From contig NZ_LMMO01000004.1 of assembly GCF_001422285.1 (NCBI RefSeq), positions 631 through 64,630 of the forward strand: a DNA stretch of 64,000 nucleotides. The letters are read 5' to 3'. Position numbers and translations under genes: made by a program. The DNA is from Frigoribacterium sp. Leaf263. GTDB taxonomy: Bacteria; Actinomycetota; Actinomycetes; Actinomycetales; Microbacteriaceae. Positions within the stretch are counted from its first letter, which is position 1; the number at the start of each line of letters is the position of its first letter. Positions 40,763 to 48,359 of the stretch are shown one piece after another. The notes beneath the pieces were generated by a model. The model was not told where the DNA came from. It did not search any database and saw only the letters and a program-made list of their open reading frames with translations.

Positions 40763-41428
40763 ATGACGACACTCGCGATCATCGGAGCAGGCAAGGGGCT
40801 CGGCGCTGCCGTGGCCCGACGATTCGGCCGGGAGGGCTTCAGCGTCGCGCTGATCTCACGGCACCAGGGGCGGCTCGACGCGCTGGCCGCCGAGCTCGGC
40901 GCCGACGGCGTCACGGCGCAGGGCTTCACCGCCGACGTGCGCGACCCCGCGAGCCTCGCGGCCGCGCTCGAGCAGGCGACCGAGCAGCTCGGGCCGATCC
41001 AGGTGCTGCAGTACAGCCCTCTGCCGCAGAAGGACTTCATGCGACCCGTGCTCGAGACGACGCCCGCGGACCTCGTCGGGCCGATCGAGTTCTCGGTCTA
41101 CGGACCCGTCGCGGCCGTGCACCAGGTGCTGCCGGGCATGCGGTTCCTGCCCGGGGGCGGCGGCACGATCCTCTTCGTCAACGGCGGCTCGGCCGTGACC
41201 CCCGGCAAGAACCTCACCGGCACGTCGATCGCGTTCGCCGGCGAGACCGCGTACGCGCAGCTGCTGCACGAGGTGCTGGCCGACGAGGGGATCCACGTCG
41301 CGCAGCTGATCATCCCCGGCGGCATCGACCCGCAGAGCGAGGGCAAGAACCCCGACGCCCTGGCCGAGCTGCTCTGGCAGCAGCACGTCTCGCGGAGCAC
41401 CTTCCGCACCACCGCGCCCGAGGCGTAG
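40763..41428 (+). CDS. SDR family NAD(P)-dependent oxidoreductase
   Basis: The 221-residue Rossmann protein has AIIGAGKGLGAAVARRFGREG near the start and VALISRHQGRLDAL after it, an atypical SDR cofactor motif. The usual YxxxK active site is not clear: GETAYAQLLHEVL may hold it in altered form. It may be a divergent or inactive reductase. It is preceded by the repeat at 40738 and followed by REP-like palindromes. Confidence 0.8.
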   Translation: MTTLAIIGAGKGLGAAVARRFGREGFSVALISRHQGRLDALAAELGADGVTAQGFTADVRDPASLAAALEQATEQLGPIQVLQYSPLPQKDFMRPVLETTPADLVGPIEFSVYGPVAAVHQVLPGMRFLPGGGGTILFVNGGSAVTPGKNLTGTSIAFAGETAYAQLLHEVLADEGIHVAQLIIPGGIDPQSEGKNPDALAELLWQQHVSRSTFRTTAPEA

Positions 41429-41459
41429 CCCGCCCGGGCGCGCCGGGCCGGGCCCGCCC

Positions 41460-41516
41460 GGCCCGGCGCACTGCCGCGCTGCCGCGCTGCCGCACTGCCG
41501 CGCTGCCGCGCTGCTG
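41460..41516. repeat. CGCTGCCG tandem repeats
   Basis: Seven or so 8-9-base units of the type GCTGCCGCG/CACTGCCGCG precede the first REP-like element here. Confidence 0.7.
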
Positions 41517-41588
41517 GCGCTACACCCCGGAAACCGCGCCACACCCCGAGAAATGAGGGTGCGGCGCGGTTTTCGGGGTGTGGCGCGG
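41517..41588. repeat. REP-like long palindrome, family 1 variant, copy 3
   Basis: GCGCTACACCCCGGAAACCG pairs with CGGTTTTCGGGGTGTGGCGC, with inner CACACCCC/GAGGGTG pairing around AGAAATGA. It shares ACACCCCG arms with the copies at 36581. Confidence 0.8.
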
Positions 41589-41599
41589 CCGTGCGGGCC

Positions 41600-41683
41600 G
41601 CCCCGCTGCCGCACTTGCCGCGCTGCCGCACTGCCGCGCTGCCGCGCTGCCGCGCTGCCGCACTGCCGCGCCGCCGCGCTGCC
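41600..41683. repeat. second block of GCTGCCGCG tandem repeats
   Basis: About nine units of the same 8-9-base motif join the two REP-like elements. I see no gene in 41429-41782. Confidence 0.7.
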
Positions 41684-41755
41684 GGCGCTACACCCCGAAA
41701 ACCGCGTCACACCCCGAGAAATGAGGGTGCGGCGCGGCTTTCGGGGTGTGGCGCG
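41684..41755. repeat. REP-like long palindrome, family 1 variant, copy 4
   Basis: Nearly identical to the element at 41517: GCGCTACACCCCGAAAACCG pairs with CGGCTTTCGGGGTGTGGCGC, with the same AGAAATGA loop. It ends just before the FAD oxidoreductase stop codon. Confidence 0.8.
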
Positions 41756-41782
41756 CCTGCGCAAGGCCGCAGGCCCTGCGGG

Positions 41783-42889
41783 CTACACGCCTCCGAAGCG
41801 CTCGGTGCGGACGCGGGTCGGCGCGTGCCCGAGTTCGATCAGCCAGCCCGCGACGGCCTCGACGAACGAGTTCGCACCGCAGACGTAGACCAGCGGGTGC
41901 TCGGCCGCGGGCAGCACGAGCGACTCGAGCTCGTCGCGGGTCAGGCGTCCGGCCGGCCGGCCGTGCCCGTCGGGAGCGACCCGGCTGTAGACCCAGTCCA
42001 CCGTCAGCCCGCCCGTCCGACCGTCGGCGGCCGAGACCCCGACGGCCGAGACCTCGGCGGCCGAGACCCCGGCTGCCGAAACCCCGACGGCCGAAACCCC
42101 GACGGCCGAAACCCCGGCGGCCGGGACCCCGACTCCCGAGACCTCGGCGGCCGAAACCCCGACGGCACGGGCCGAGGAGGCGCGCACGGCCTCGTCGAGC
42201 TCGCCGACGTACCACCGCGCCCCGGGGTCGCGCACCGAGGCGAGCAGACGCATCGGGGGTGCGTCCCGACCTCGCACCCGCACCATCGCCATCAGCGGGG
42301 CGAGCCCCGACCCTCCGGCGATCAGCTGCACCGGCACGTCGCGCAGCGGCGTCGCGCCCGGCGGCTCCGGCAGCACGGCGTGCACGGCGGAGTCGGGCTC
42401 GAACTCGGTCGGCGGCCAGACGAACCAGCCGCCGATCGGGCCACGGACCTCGATCGGGTCGCCGGGCTCGGCCGCGTCGACCAGATAGGGCGAGACCTCG
42501 CCGTCGTCGAGGCGCTCGACGGTGACCTCGATCTGCGGGACCGGACCCGCGCCTCCTGCGCCTCCCACGCCTTCCGCGCCTCCCACGCCGTCGGACGCCG
42601 CAGGCACCGCGGGCACCGCAGGCACCGCGGGCACCGCGGAGGCGCGGACGTCGCTCAGCGAGTACGACCGCACGGCCGTGTAACCGTCGTCGGCGGTCAG
42701 CCGCAGGTCGACGTGCTGGCCGGCTCGCGCGGGGCGGAGGCCGGGCACCGCGAAGGTCAGCGACCGGGCCCCGGGCGTCTGCGCGACCGACGAGACGATC
42801 GAGGCGGGCAACCAGGCGTACGGGTCACCGACGAGGCCGGCCTCGCCTGCCCCGCCTGCCCCGCCTGCCCCGGTGGACGGCTCGCTCAC
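41783..42889 (-). CDS. FAD-binding oxidoreductase (ferredoxin-NADP reductase-like), partner of the sulfite-oxidase-like protein
   Basis: The 368-residue flavoprotein has the FAD site RSYSLSD, the NAD(P) site [14 protein letters not shown], and the terminal [13 protein letters not shown]. Two low-complexity inserts interrupt the fold: [12 protein letters not shown] with Gly-rich sequence after the FAD motif, and a long [14 protein letters not shown] repeat inside the nucleotide domain (about 245-300), both encoded by tandem DNA repeats. The GTG overlaps the upstream stop (GTGA), so it is co-expressed with the molybdopterin protein and probably supplies it with electrons. Repeats 42174 and 42548 lie in these inserts. 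Confidence 0.88.
   Translation of the reverse strand: MSEPSTGAGGAGGAGEAGLVGDPYAWLPASIVSSVAQTPGARSLTFAVPGLRPARAGQHVDLRLTADDGYTAVRSYSLSDVRASAVPAVPAVPAVPAASDGVGGAEGVGGAGGAGPVPQIEVTVERLDDGEVSPYLVDAAEPGDPIEVRGPIGGWFVWPPTEFEPDSAVHAVLPEPPGATPLRDVPVQLIAGGSGLAPLMAMVRVRGRDAPPMRLLASVRDPGARWYVGELDEAVRASSARAVGVSAAEVSGVGVPAAGVSAVGVSAVGVSAAGVSAAEVSAVGVSAADGRTGGLTVDWVYSRVAPDGHGRPAGRLTRDELESLVLPAAEHPLVYVCGANSFVEAVAGWLIELGHAPTRVRTERFGGV
42031..42170 (-). repeat. 15-bp tandem repeat inside the flavoprotein gene
   Basis: About nine copies of a unit like GGCCGAAACCCCGAC (also GGCCGAGACCTCGGC) encode [11 protein letters not shown] peptides. The unit is a multiple of three. Confidence 0.8.
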
Positions 42890-43464
42890 GCGTAGCGCTC
42901 TTCCTTCCAGGGGTCGCCGTGGGGGTGGTAGCCCATGCTCTCCCAGAAGCCGCGGCGGTCGGTGGCCATGGTCTGGAGGCCCTGCAGCCACTTCGCGCTC
43001 TTCCAGAAGTAGAGCCCGGGCACGAAGAGCCGGGCGGGTCCGCCGTGCTCGGCGTGCAGCGGTGCGCCCTCGTACGTGTCGACGACCCAGGCCCTGCCGC
43101 CGAGCAGCTCGGTCAGAGGCAGATTCGTCGTGTACCCGCCGTGGCTGGTCGCCATCGCGTACTCGTGCTGCGTCTCGAGGCCGTCGAAGAGGGTGTCGAG
43201 CGAGACCCCGCTCCAGTGGGTGCCGAGCTTGCTCCAGCTGGTGACGCAGTGGATGTCGGTCTCGATGTCCTCGTGCGGCAGCGCCTGGAAGTCCGACCAG
43301 CTCAGCGAGCGCTGGGCCGTCTCGGTCGCGATCTGCAGCTCCCAGCGTTTGATGTTCGGCGTGGGGCCGGCCGACAGCACGGGGAACCCGTTCTCGAGGT
43401 ACTGCCCCGGGGGGAGGCGCGGGTCGGCTGCGCGCCGCCTGCCGAGCCCGCTGAATCCGGCCAT
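42886..43464 (-). CDS. sulfite oxidase-like molybdopterin oxidoreductase
   Basis: The 192-residue protein matches the oxidoreductase molybdopterin-binding domain: [34 protein letters not shown], with the Mo-ligand Cys at about 73. The C-terminal dimerisation domain of true sulfite oxidases is missing, as in MsrP-type proteins. It has no signal peptide, so it acts in the cytosol with the flavoprotein downstream. The substrate is unknown. A variant of the dispersed repeat (AGGAGGCGCACC) provides the Shine-Dalgarno before the ATG at 43464. Confidence 0.9.
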   Translation of the reverse strand: MAGFSGLGRRRAADPRLPPGQYLENGFPVLSAGPTPNIKRWELQIATETAQRSLSWSDFQALPHEDIETDIHCVTSWSKLGTHWSGVSLDTLFDGLETQHEYAMATSHGGYTTNLPLTELLGGRAWVVDTYEGAPLHAEHGGPARLFVPGLYFWKSAKWLQGLQTMATDRRGFWESMGYHPHGDPWKEERYA

Positions 43465-43557
43465 GGTGCGCCTCCTGAGGTCCGTGGTCCGCCTCACCCT
43501 AGCGAGCGACGGCGGGCGTCGGCGCGACACGGACTCTGCGATGACGCTGGGAGAACG

Positions 43558-43588
43558 TTGACCCCGGCATGGGTGGAGGTCGTACGGT
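43558..43588 (+). promoter_or_regulatory. probable sodA promoter
   Basis: TTGACC (43558-43563) and TACGGT (43583-43588) are 19 bases apart, leaving a leader of about 25 bases with AAAGGA before the ATG. Confidence 0.4.
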
Positions 43589-43617
43589 GGACGGAGGTCA
43601 ACTCGAAAGGACCCCAC

Positions 43618-44241
43618 ATGGCTGAGTACACCCTGCCCGATCTCCCCTACGACTATGCAGCGCTCGCGCCGCACATCAGCGCGAAGATCATGGAGCTGCA
43701 CCACTCGAAGCACCACAACACGTACGTGACCGGTGCGAACACGGCCAACGCCGCCCTCGCCGAGGCCCGCGAGACCGGCAACCTGGCCAACGTGAACAAG
43801 CTCGAGAAGGACCTCGCGTTCAACCTCGGCGGCCACGTCAACCACTCGATCTTCTGGACGAACCTGACCCCCGACGCCGGCGAGCCCACGGGCGACCTGC
43901 TCGAGGCCATCGGCTCCGAGTTCGGCGACCTCGAGAAGTTCAAGGCGCACTTCACCGCGACCGCTCTCGGCGTGCAGGGCTCCGGCTGGTCGGTGCTCGC
44001 GTACGACGTGCTCGGCGAGAAGCTCAGCGTCTTCCAGCTCTTCGACCAGCAGGGCAACGTGCCGTTCGGTCTCGTGCCGCTGCTCATGCTCGACGTCTGG
44101 GAGCACGCCTACTACCTCGACTACCAGAACGTGCGCGCCGACTACGTCAAGGCCTTCTGGAACATCGTGAACTGGGACAACGTCGCGGCCCGCTACGCCG
44201 CCGCGACCACCAAGACGCAGGGCCTGCTGACCGGCTTCTGA
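43618..44241 (+). CDS. sodA: superoxide dismutase (Fe/Mn family)
   Basis: The 207-residue cytosolic enzyme converts superoxide to oxygen and hydrogen peroxide. Ligands are His28 in [13 protein letters not shown], His in [10 protein letters not shown], and Asp/His in [13 protein letters not shown] Gln in the FDQQGNVP position, where many actinobacterial FeSODs have His, hints at manganese use, an inference only. Codon use is highly biased, indicating strong expression. AAAGGACC precedes the ATG, and a strong terminator follows. Confidence 0.97.
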   Translation: MAEYTLPDLPYDYAALAPHISAKIMELHHSKHHNTYVTGANTANAALAEARETGNLANVNKLEKDLAFNLGGHVNHSIFWTNLTPDAGEPTGDLLEAIGSEFGDLEKFKAHFTATALGVQGSGWSVLAYDVLGEKLSVFQLFDQQGNVPFGLVPLLMLDVWEHAYYLDYQNVRADYVKAFWNIVNWDNVAARYAAATTKTQGLLTGF

Positions 44242-44262
44242 TCGTCTCGATCGTCTCTCTCC

Positions 44263-44294
44263 GAGGGCGCGTCCGCTTCGGCGGACGCGCCCTC
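44263..44294 (+). terminator. rho-independent terminator of sodA
   Basis: GAGGGCGCGTCCGC (44263-44276) and GCGGACGCGCCCTC (44281-44294) form a perfect 14-bp stem with a TTCG tetraloop. Confidence 0.92.
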
Positions 44295-44348
44295 GCGTCG
44301 TCTCCTCCCCCGCCCGGCCCACTGCACCCCCAGGCTGAATCCGGAGCC

Positions 44349-44359
44349 GAGGAGGCGCG
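44349..44359 (+). repeat. dispersed repeat copy in a promoter region
   Basis: GAGCCGAGGAGGCGCGGCTC lies 20 bases upstream of TAACGT (44379-44384), the likely -10 box of the histidine kinase gene. Confidence 0.85.
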
Positions 44360-44378
44360 GCTCACCCCGCATCTCGCC

Positions 44379-44384
44379 TAACGT
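44379..44384 (+). promoter_or_regulatory. -10 box of the two-component operon
   Basis: TAACGT is followed by six bases and the ATG of the histidine kinase gene, indicating a leaderless mRNA. Confidence 0.5.
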
Positions 44385-44390
44385 GACGGC

Positions 44391-45764
44391 ATGACGAACG
44401 TACGGCGGTGGGGGCGGCACGTCGTCGCGCCGATCAGCGCGATCGTCTACTTCGGCTTCTGGGTCGCCAGCACCTGGGGCAACGGCGGGGTCGCCGACAA
44501 CGCCGTCGTCTTCGGGCTCTTCGCCCTGGCGATCGGGCTCGCGTACTGGATGCCCACGACGGCGCTCGTGCTGGTGGTCGTCGTGCCGGTGCTGCAGCTC
44601 TTCGGCATCGTCGAGGCCCCTCGAGAGGACACCTGGGGGGCGTACGTCGCGATCGCCCTGGTGATGTTCTTCGTCGCCGTCCGGCCGTCGCCCTGGCTGC
44701 GTCTCGCGGCTCTGCTGATCGCCGCGGGGGTGGCGGCCCTCGGCGCGTGGCTGCTGGCCGTGCCGACGATCACCCGCCCCTACGTCTGGAGCAGCTGGGT
44801 CGGCACCGGCGCCGCCGGCGGGCTGCGACTCGAGTTCTCGCTGCTGACCGCCGCGCTCTTCGGCGTCTTCGCCGGGGCGTGGGCGATCGGCGTGGCCTTC
44901 GCGAGCATCCGGCGGGTGCTGGTCATCCGGCGCGCCCTCGAGGCCACCGAGACCCGGTTCGAGGCGACCGACTTCGAGCTCCGCATCGCCCAGGAGCGTG
45001 CGCGCATCTCGCGCGACGTGCACGACGCGCTGGCGCACTCGCTGGCCGTCGTCGTGTCGCAGGCCCAGGGCGCGATCGCGTTGCAGCACACCCGCCCCGA
45101 GGTCACCGCCGAGTCGCTGCAGAACATCGCCGACGTCGGGCGAACGGCGCTGCTCGACGTGCGACGCCTCGTCGAGCGCATCACGCAGGACGACGACGTG
45201 ACGGCGCCCCGCGAGACCCTCGCCGACATCGACGGCCTGGTCTCGTCGATGAGCGAGGTCGGCATGGCCATCACCGTCACGTCGCAGGGCGAGCCCGGCG
45301 ATCTGGCCCCCTCGCAGGAGCTCGCCGTCTACCGGATCGTCCAGGAGAGCCTGACGAACGCCCTCAAGCACGCCGGCACCACGAGCACGGTGGTCATCGC
45401 CCTCGACTGGAGCGAGCCGGGGCTGTCGCTGCTCGTCACCTCGCGAGGGCGAGGCGCCCCTCTGGTCGCCGCCCGCGCCGGGGTCGACCGCGGAGCCGGG
45501 GTGCGGGGCATGACCGAGCGGGCCCGCCTGGCCGGCGGCTGGCTCACGGCTCAGCCGTCGAGCGACGGGTCGGCCTTCGAGGTGACCGTGTTCGTGCCGA
45601 CCCGGCGGCGCGCCGACTCGGCCCGCACCTCCGGGGCGTCGACGGGCAACTACCCGCGCACCCTGCTCGACGGAGCGGGCGCGCCGGCCGCATCGGCCCC
45701 TGCCGCCCCTCCCCGCGCCTCCTCCCCTGCCGCCGAACACGACGAGAGAGACCTCCATGCCTGA
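44391..45764 (+). CDS. sensor histidine kinase (NarL/DesK type)
   Basis: The 457-residue kinase has five to six membrane helices (about 13-170) without a large extracellular sensor, then a coiled segment, the HisKA_3 motif ARISRDVHDALAHSLAVVVSQ (phospho-His) and an ATPase domain with ESLTNALKHAG and GVRGMTERARLAGG. The C-terminal 60 residues are disordered, rich in Ala, Ser and Pro, and include repeat copy 45714. It probably senses membrane or envelope state and phosphorylates the downstream regulator, whose gene it overlaps by 8 bases. Confidence 0.93.
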   Translation: MTNVRRWGRHVVAPISAIVYFGFWVASTWGNGGVADNAVVFGLFALAIGLAYWMPTTALVLVVVVPVLQLFGIVEAPREDTWGAYVAIALVMFFVAVRPSPWLRLAALLIAAGVAALGAWLLAVPTITRPYVWSSWVGTGAAGGLRLEFSLLTAALFGVFAGAWAIGVAFASIRRVLVIRRALEATETRFEATDFELRIAQERARISRDVHDALAHSLAVVVSQAQGAIALQHTRPEVTAESLQNIADVGRTALLDVRRLVERITQDDDVTAPRETLADIDGLVSSMSEVGMAITVTSQGEPGDLAPSQELAVYRIVQESLTNALKHAGTTSTVVIALDWSEPGLSLLVTSRGRGAPLVAARAGVDRGAGVRGMTERARLAGGWLTAQPSSDGSAFEVTVFVPTRRRADSARTSGASTGNYPRTLLDGAGAPAASAPAAPPRASSPAAEHDERDLHA

Positions 45765-46458
45765 CCTCACCGAGCCGGCCCGCGTGATCCGCGTGGCGGT
45801 CGTCGACGACCAGCCGCTCTTCGCGTCGGGGCTGCGGATGCTGATCGAGGCGCAGCCCGACCTGGCGTGCGTCGGCACGGCCGTCGACGGTCGCGAGGCG
45901 CTCGAGCTCGTCGCCCGCGAGTCGCCCGACGTCGTGCTGATGGACCTCCGCATGCCGGTGATGAACGGGCTCGAGGCGACGGCGCGGATCCTCGACGGGG
46001 TGTCGCCCGACGATCTGCCCCGGGTCGTCGCGCTGACGACGATCCAGCGCGACGAGGCGGTCTTCGGCGCGTTGAAGGCCGGGGCGTACGCGTTCCTCAC
46101 CAAAGACGCGACACCCGACGACGTCATCACGACGATCCGCGCGGCTTACGCGGGCGACCCCGTGCCGACGGCGGGCGCCGCGCTCGACGTCGTGCACGAG
46201 TTCGCCGTGCCCCCGACCGCGCCGCCCCGGGTCGACCCGCTCGCGCCGCTGTCGCCCCGCGAGCGCGAGATGTTCACCCTCGTCGCCCGCGGGCTCAGCA
46301 ACACCGAGATCGCGACCGAGGCGTATCTCAGCGAGGCCACGGTCAAGAGCCACGTCCGGTCGGTGCTGCAGAAGCTGGGCATGCGCAACCGCGTGCAGAT
46401 CGTCGTCTTCGCCTACGAGAACGGCGTGGTGTCGGGCTCCGACCGGAGGCGCGGGTGA
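45757..46458 (+). CDS. response regulator (NarL/FixJ family)
   Basis: The 233-residue regulator has a receiver domain with the acidic pair VVDDQ, phospho-Asp in VVLMDLRMPVMNG (about 64) and Lys in FLTKDATP. A LuxR-type HTH follows (LSPREREMFTLVARGLSNTEIATEAYLSEATVKSHVRSVLQKL). It is coupled to the histidine kinase gene by overlap and to the next gene by GTGA. The target genes are not evident. Confidence 0.95.
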   Translation: MPDLTEPARVIRVAVVDDQPLFASGLRMLIEAQPDLACVGTAVDGREALELVARESPDVVLMDLRMPVMNGLEATARILDGVSPDDLPRVVALTTIQRDEAVFGALKAGAYAFLTKDATPDDVITTIRAAYAGDPVPTAGAALDVVHEFAVPPTAPPRVDPLAPLSPREREMFTLVARGLSNTEIATEAYLSEATVKSHVRSVLQKLGMRNRVQIVVFAYENGVVSGSDRRRG

Positions 46459-47387
46459 CCTCGCGAGAGCCCCTCGCCCGACGGGTCACCGCCGTCGCCG
46501 TCGGGGTGATCGTCGCCGGGGTGATCGCGGTCGGCATCCCGGCGAACGCCCCCTACGAACTGCCGGAGCCCCCTGAGCAGAACCGGGGCGACTGGGTCAT
46601 GCCCCTCGACCGGTACATGGGCCCCAGCACCACGCGTCTGACCTACGCCGAGGAGCTGCTGATCGAGCCGTGCCTGCAGGAGGCCGGCTTCACCGACGTC
46701 GAGGTGCCCTGGCGCGACGTCGACGCGGCGACGAACGCGCTCGAGTCGCAGGCGGTGCGGGCCTTCGACCTGAGCGACGCCCGGGCACGCGGCTATCACG
46801 TGGCGCCGACCGACGACCCCGGGGCCACGGCCTGGCGCACCTACTCGACGACGGTGTTCGCCGATCCGGTCTTCGAGGCGCGGATGCGCTGCGGCGACGA
46901 GGTGCTGAGCGAGCATCCCGAGCTGGCGCAGGACGACCTGACGTCGTCGATCGCGATCCGCCTGAGCGACGCCGCGTTCTCGGAGGCGCGCCGCGACGAC
47001 GACGTGCTCGACACCGCCGACGAGTGGCGGTCGTGCCTGATCGACAGCGACGTCTTCGAGTCGGGGACGTTCGCGACGGAGGCGCTCGAGAAGACGCTCC
47101 CGCGGTCGCCCGCGGGGATGCCCACCGTCGAGATGGCCTCGGAGTTCGGCTCCGGCGACCCGTCGTCACCGATCAGCAGCGACGAGATCCGACTGGCGAC
47201 GGCGGATGCGGCCTGCCGGGAGTCGTCGGGCTACCTGGAGGCGCTCTACCAGGCCGAATGGCGGCGTCAGCTGACGGTGCCGCACGACTACGGCGAGCTG
47301 CTCGCCCAGGTCGACGTCGAGCAGGTCGCCCAGGCGAACCGGACGGTCGAGCGGGTGCTCGAGACGCGGACGCCCGCGCGGCGATAG
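46455..47387 (+). CDS. hypothetical exported or membrane-anchored protein in the two-component operon
   Basis: The 310-residue protein has a single N-terminal hydrophobic segment (about 10-27), preceded by a basic stretch, and an extracellular part with four cysteines (EPCLQEAGF, MRCGDEV, RSCLIDS, ACRESSG). No family is recognised. The GTG start overlaps the regulator stop (GTGA), and the GGAGG of a dispersed repeat variant (GGAGGCGCGGGTGACC) lies five bases upstream. As the third gene of the operon it may be the accessory sensor or the output of the two-component system. Confidence 0.75.
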   Translation: MTSREPLARRVTAVAVGVIVAGVIAVGIPANAPYELPEPPEQNRGDWVMPLDRYMGPSTTRLTYAEELLIEPCLQEAGFTDVEVPWRDVDAATNALESQAVRAFDLSDARARGYHVAPTDDPGATAWRTYSTTVFADPVFEARMRCGDEVLSEHPELAQDDLTSSIAIRLSDAAFSEARRDDDVLDTADEWRSCLIDSDVFESGTFATEALEKTLPRSPAGMPTVEMASEFGSGDPSSPISSDEIRLATADAACRESSGYLEALYQAEWRRQLTVPHDYGELLAQVDVEQVAQANRTVERVLETRTPARR

Positions 47388-47726
47388 GGGCGGGGCCGGC
47401 CGCCGTAGCGCCTCTCGGTGGCGGTGAAGAGCCCCTGTGCGGGGGCTGCACATCCGTGCAACGGGTGCCTAAACTGCGATCAGAGGGACAGCAGGGGATC
47501 GGGGGCGATCTGTCGGCCTGGTCTGCAGTACGCCCGCGAGCAGATCAGGCCCGCAGGTCCTGCGCCTGTGCGTGCCGGCGTCGGGGGTCGACTCACCTGC
47601 CGCCTGCGGAGGACCCCTTCCCTCGACGAGCGATTACGCATCCACTCGTAATGGCTCGTCGGCGATCACAGGGCCCGATGAGGCGACCCCTCGAGGCCGG
47701 CCCTCTCGAGGCAGGCCGTCGAACGG
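47388..47726. other. gene-free region with hairpin and interrupted palindrome
   Basis: The stretch holds the hairpin AGCCCCTGTGCGGGGGCT (47431-47448), possibly the operon terminator, and a long interrupted palindrome at 47625-47660. No open frame with recognisable features is seen. Confidence 0.5.
47625..47660. promoter_or_regulatory. 36-bp interrupted palindrome, possible operator
   Basis: GACGAGCGATTACG (47625-47638) and CGTAATGGCTCGTC (47647-47660) pair at 13 of 14 positions around eight bases. The AT-containing arms look more like a protein-binding site than a terminator. Confidence 0.45.
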
Positions 47727-47790
47727 GGCGGCAGGGCGGCAGGGCGGCAGGGCGGCAGGGCGGCAGGGCGGCAGGGCGGCAGGGCGGCAG
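47727..47790 (+). repeat. 8 x 8-bp tandem repeat (GGCGGCAG)
   Basis: Eight perfect units of GGCGGCAG run directly into GGCTAGCCT, the -10 region of the next gene. The array fills the spacer and -35 region. Confidence 0.95.
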
Positions 47791-47793
47791 GGC

Positions 47794-47799
47794 TAGCCT
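47794..47799 (+). promoter_or_regulatory. -10 box after the tandem array
   Basis: TAGCCT is followed by six bases and the GTG at 47806, suggesting a leaderless mRNA. Confidence 0.5.
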
Positions 47800-47805
47800 G
47801 GACGG

Positions 47806-48279
47806 GTGAGCGACTCCTCAGGCACGCCGGGCCCCGACGCGGGTCTCGTGTTCGGGCTCATCGTGCGGGCCATGGCGAGCGGCACGCTGCTCGGGGTCGC
47901 CGTGGTCGTCGTCATCGCCATCGTGTCGGGGATCGGGGCCCCCGCGGGGGTGTCGACCTCGTCGTACCTGTTCGCGGCACCGGTCGCCGGCTTCGTCGGT
48001 GCTCTCCTGGCGCTCCTCGCCGTCAGCGTCGCCCTGATCGCGGCGCGCCTCGTCGATCGCCGACGCCGCCACCCCCGACGCCGCATCGCGCTCGGGTCGA
48101 TCGTCGCCGGCCTCGCCGTCGGGTTCGTCGTCGTGGCCTCGGACTCCCCCTCCCTCAGCGTCCCCGGGTGGGCCGCGGTCGTCGGCGCCGTCGCGACCGC
48201 CGGGCTCGCCGCCCGGGGCCTGGTCCGTTACGAGCGGCTCCGTCGCGAGCCGGTGCAGCCGACGCGACCGGACGCCTGA
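47806..48279 (+). CDS. hypothetical four-helix membrane protein
   Basis: The 157-residue protein has four predicted membrane helices (about 14-41, 52-82, 94-113 and 118-136) and a basic loop RRRRHPRRR between helices 2 and 3. I recognise no family. Its promoter contains an 8 x 8-bp tandem array, so expression might vary by repeat number. It is convergent with the EamA transporter gene. Confidence 0.6.
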   Translation: MSDSSGTPGPDAGLVFGLIVRAMASGTLLGVAVVVVIAIVSGIGAPAGVSTSSYLFAAPVAGFVGALLALLAVSVALIAARLVDRRRRHPRRRIALGSIVAGLAVGFVVVASDSPSLSVPGWAAVVGAVATAGLAARGLVRYERLRREPVQPTRPDA

Positions 48280-48311
48280 CCCCGGGACGACGTCGGCGTC
48301 AACGCCCCCGC

Positions 48312-48359
48312 CAGCGCCAGCGTCAGCGTCAGCGTCAGCGTCAGCGTCAGCGTCAGCGG
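48312..48359. repeat. CAGCGT hexamer array covering a stop codon
   Basis: Six perfect CAGCGT units (48318-48353) are flanked by CAGCGC and CAGCGG. The TGA stop of the EamA gene (complement 48353-48355) lies in the array. Confidence 0.9.

Noticed and set aside
47727-47790. CRISPR array from tandem repeats (also 41460-41755 and 61876-61951)
   Set aside because: Repeats are contiguous with no unique spacers, and no cas genes are present.
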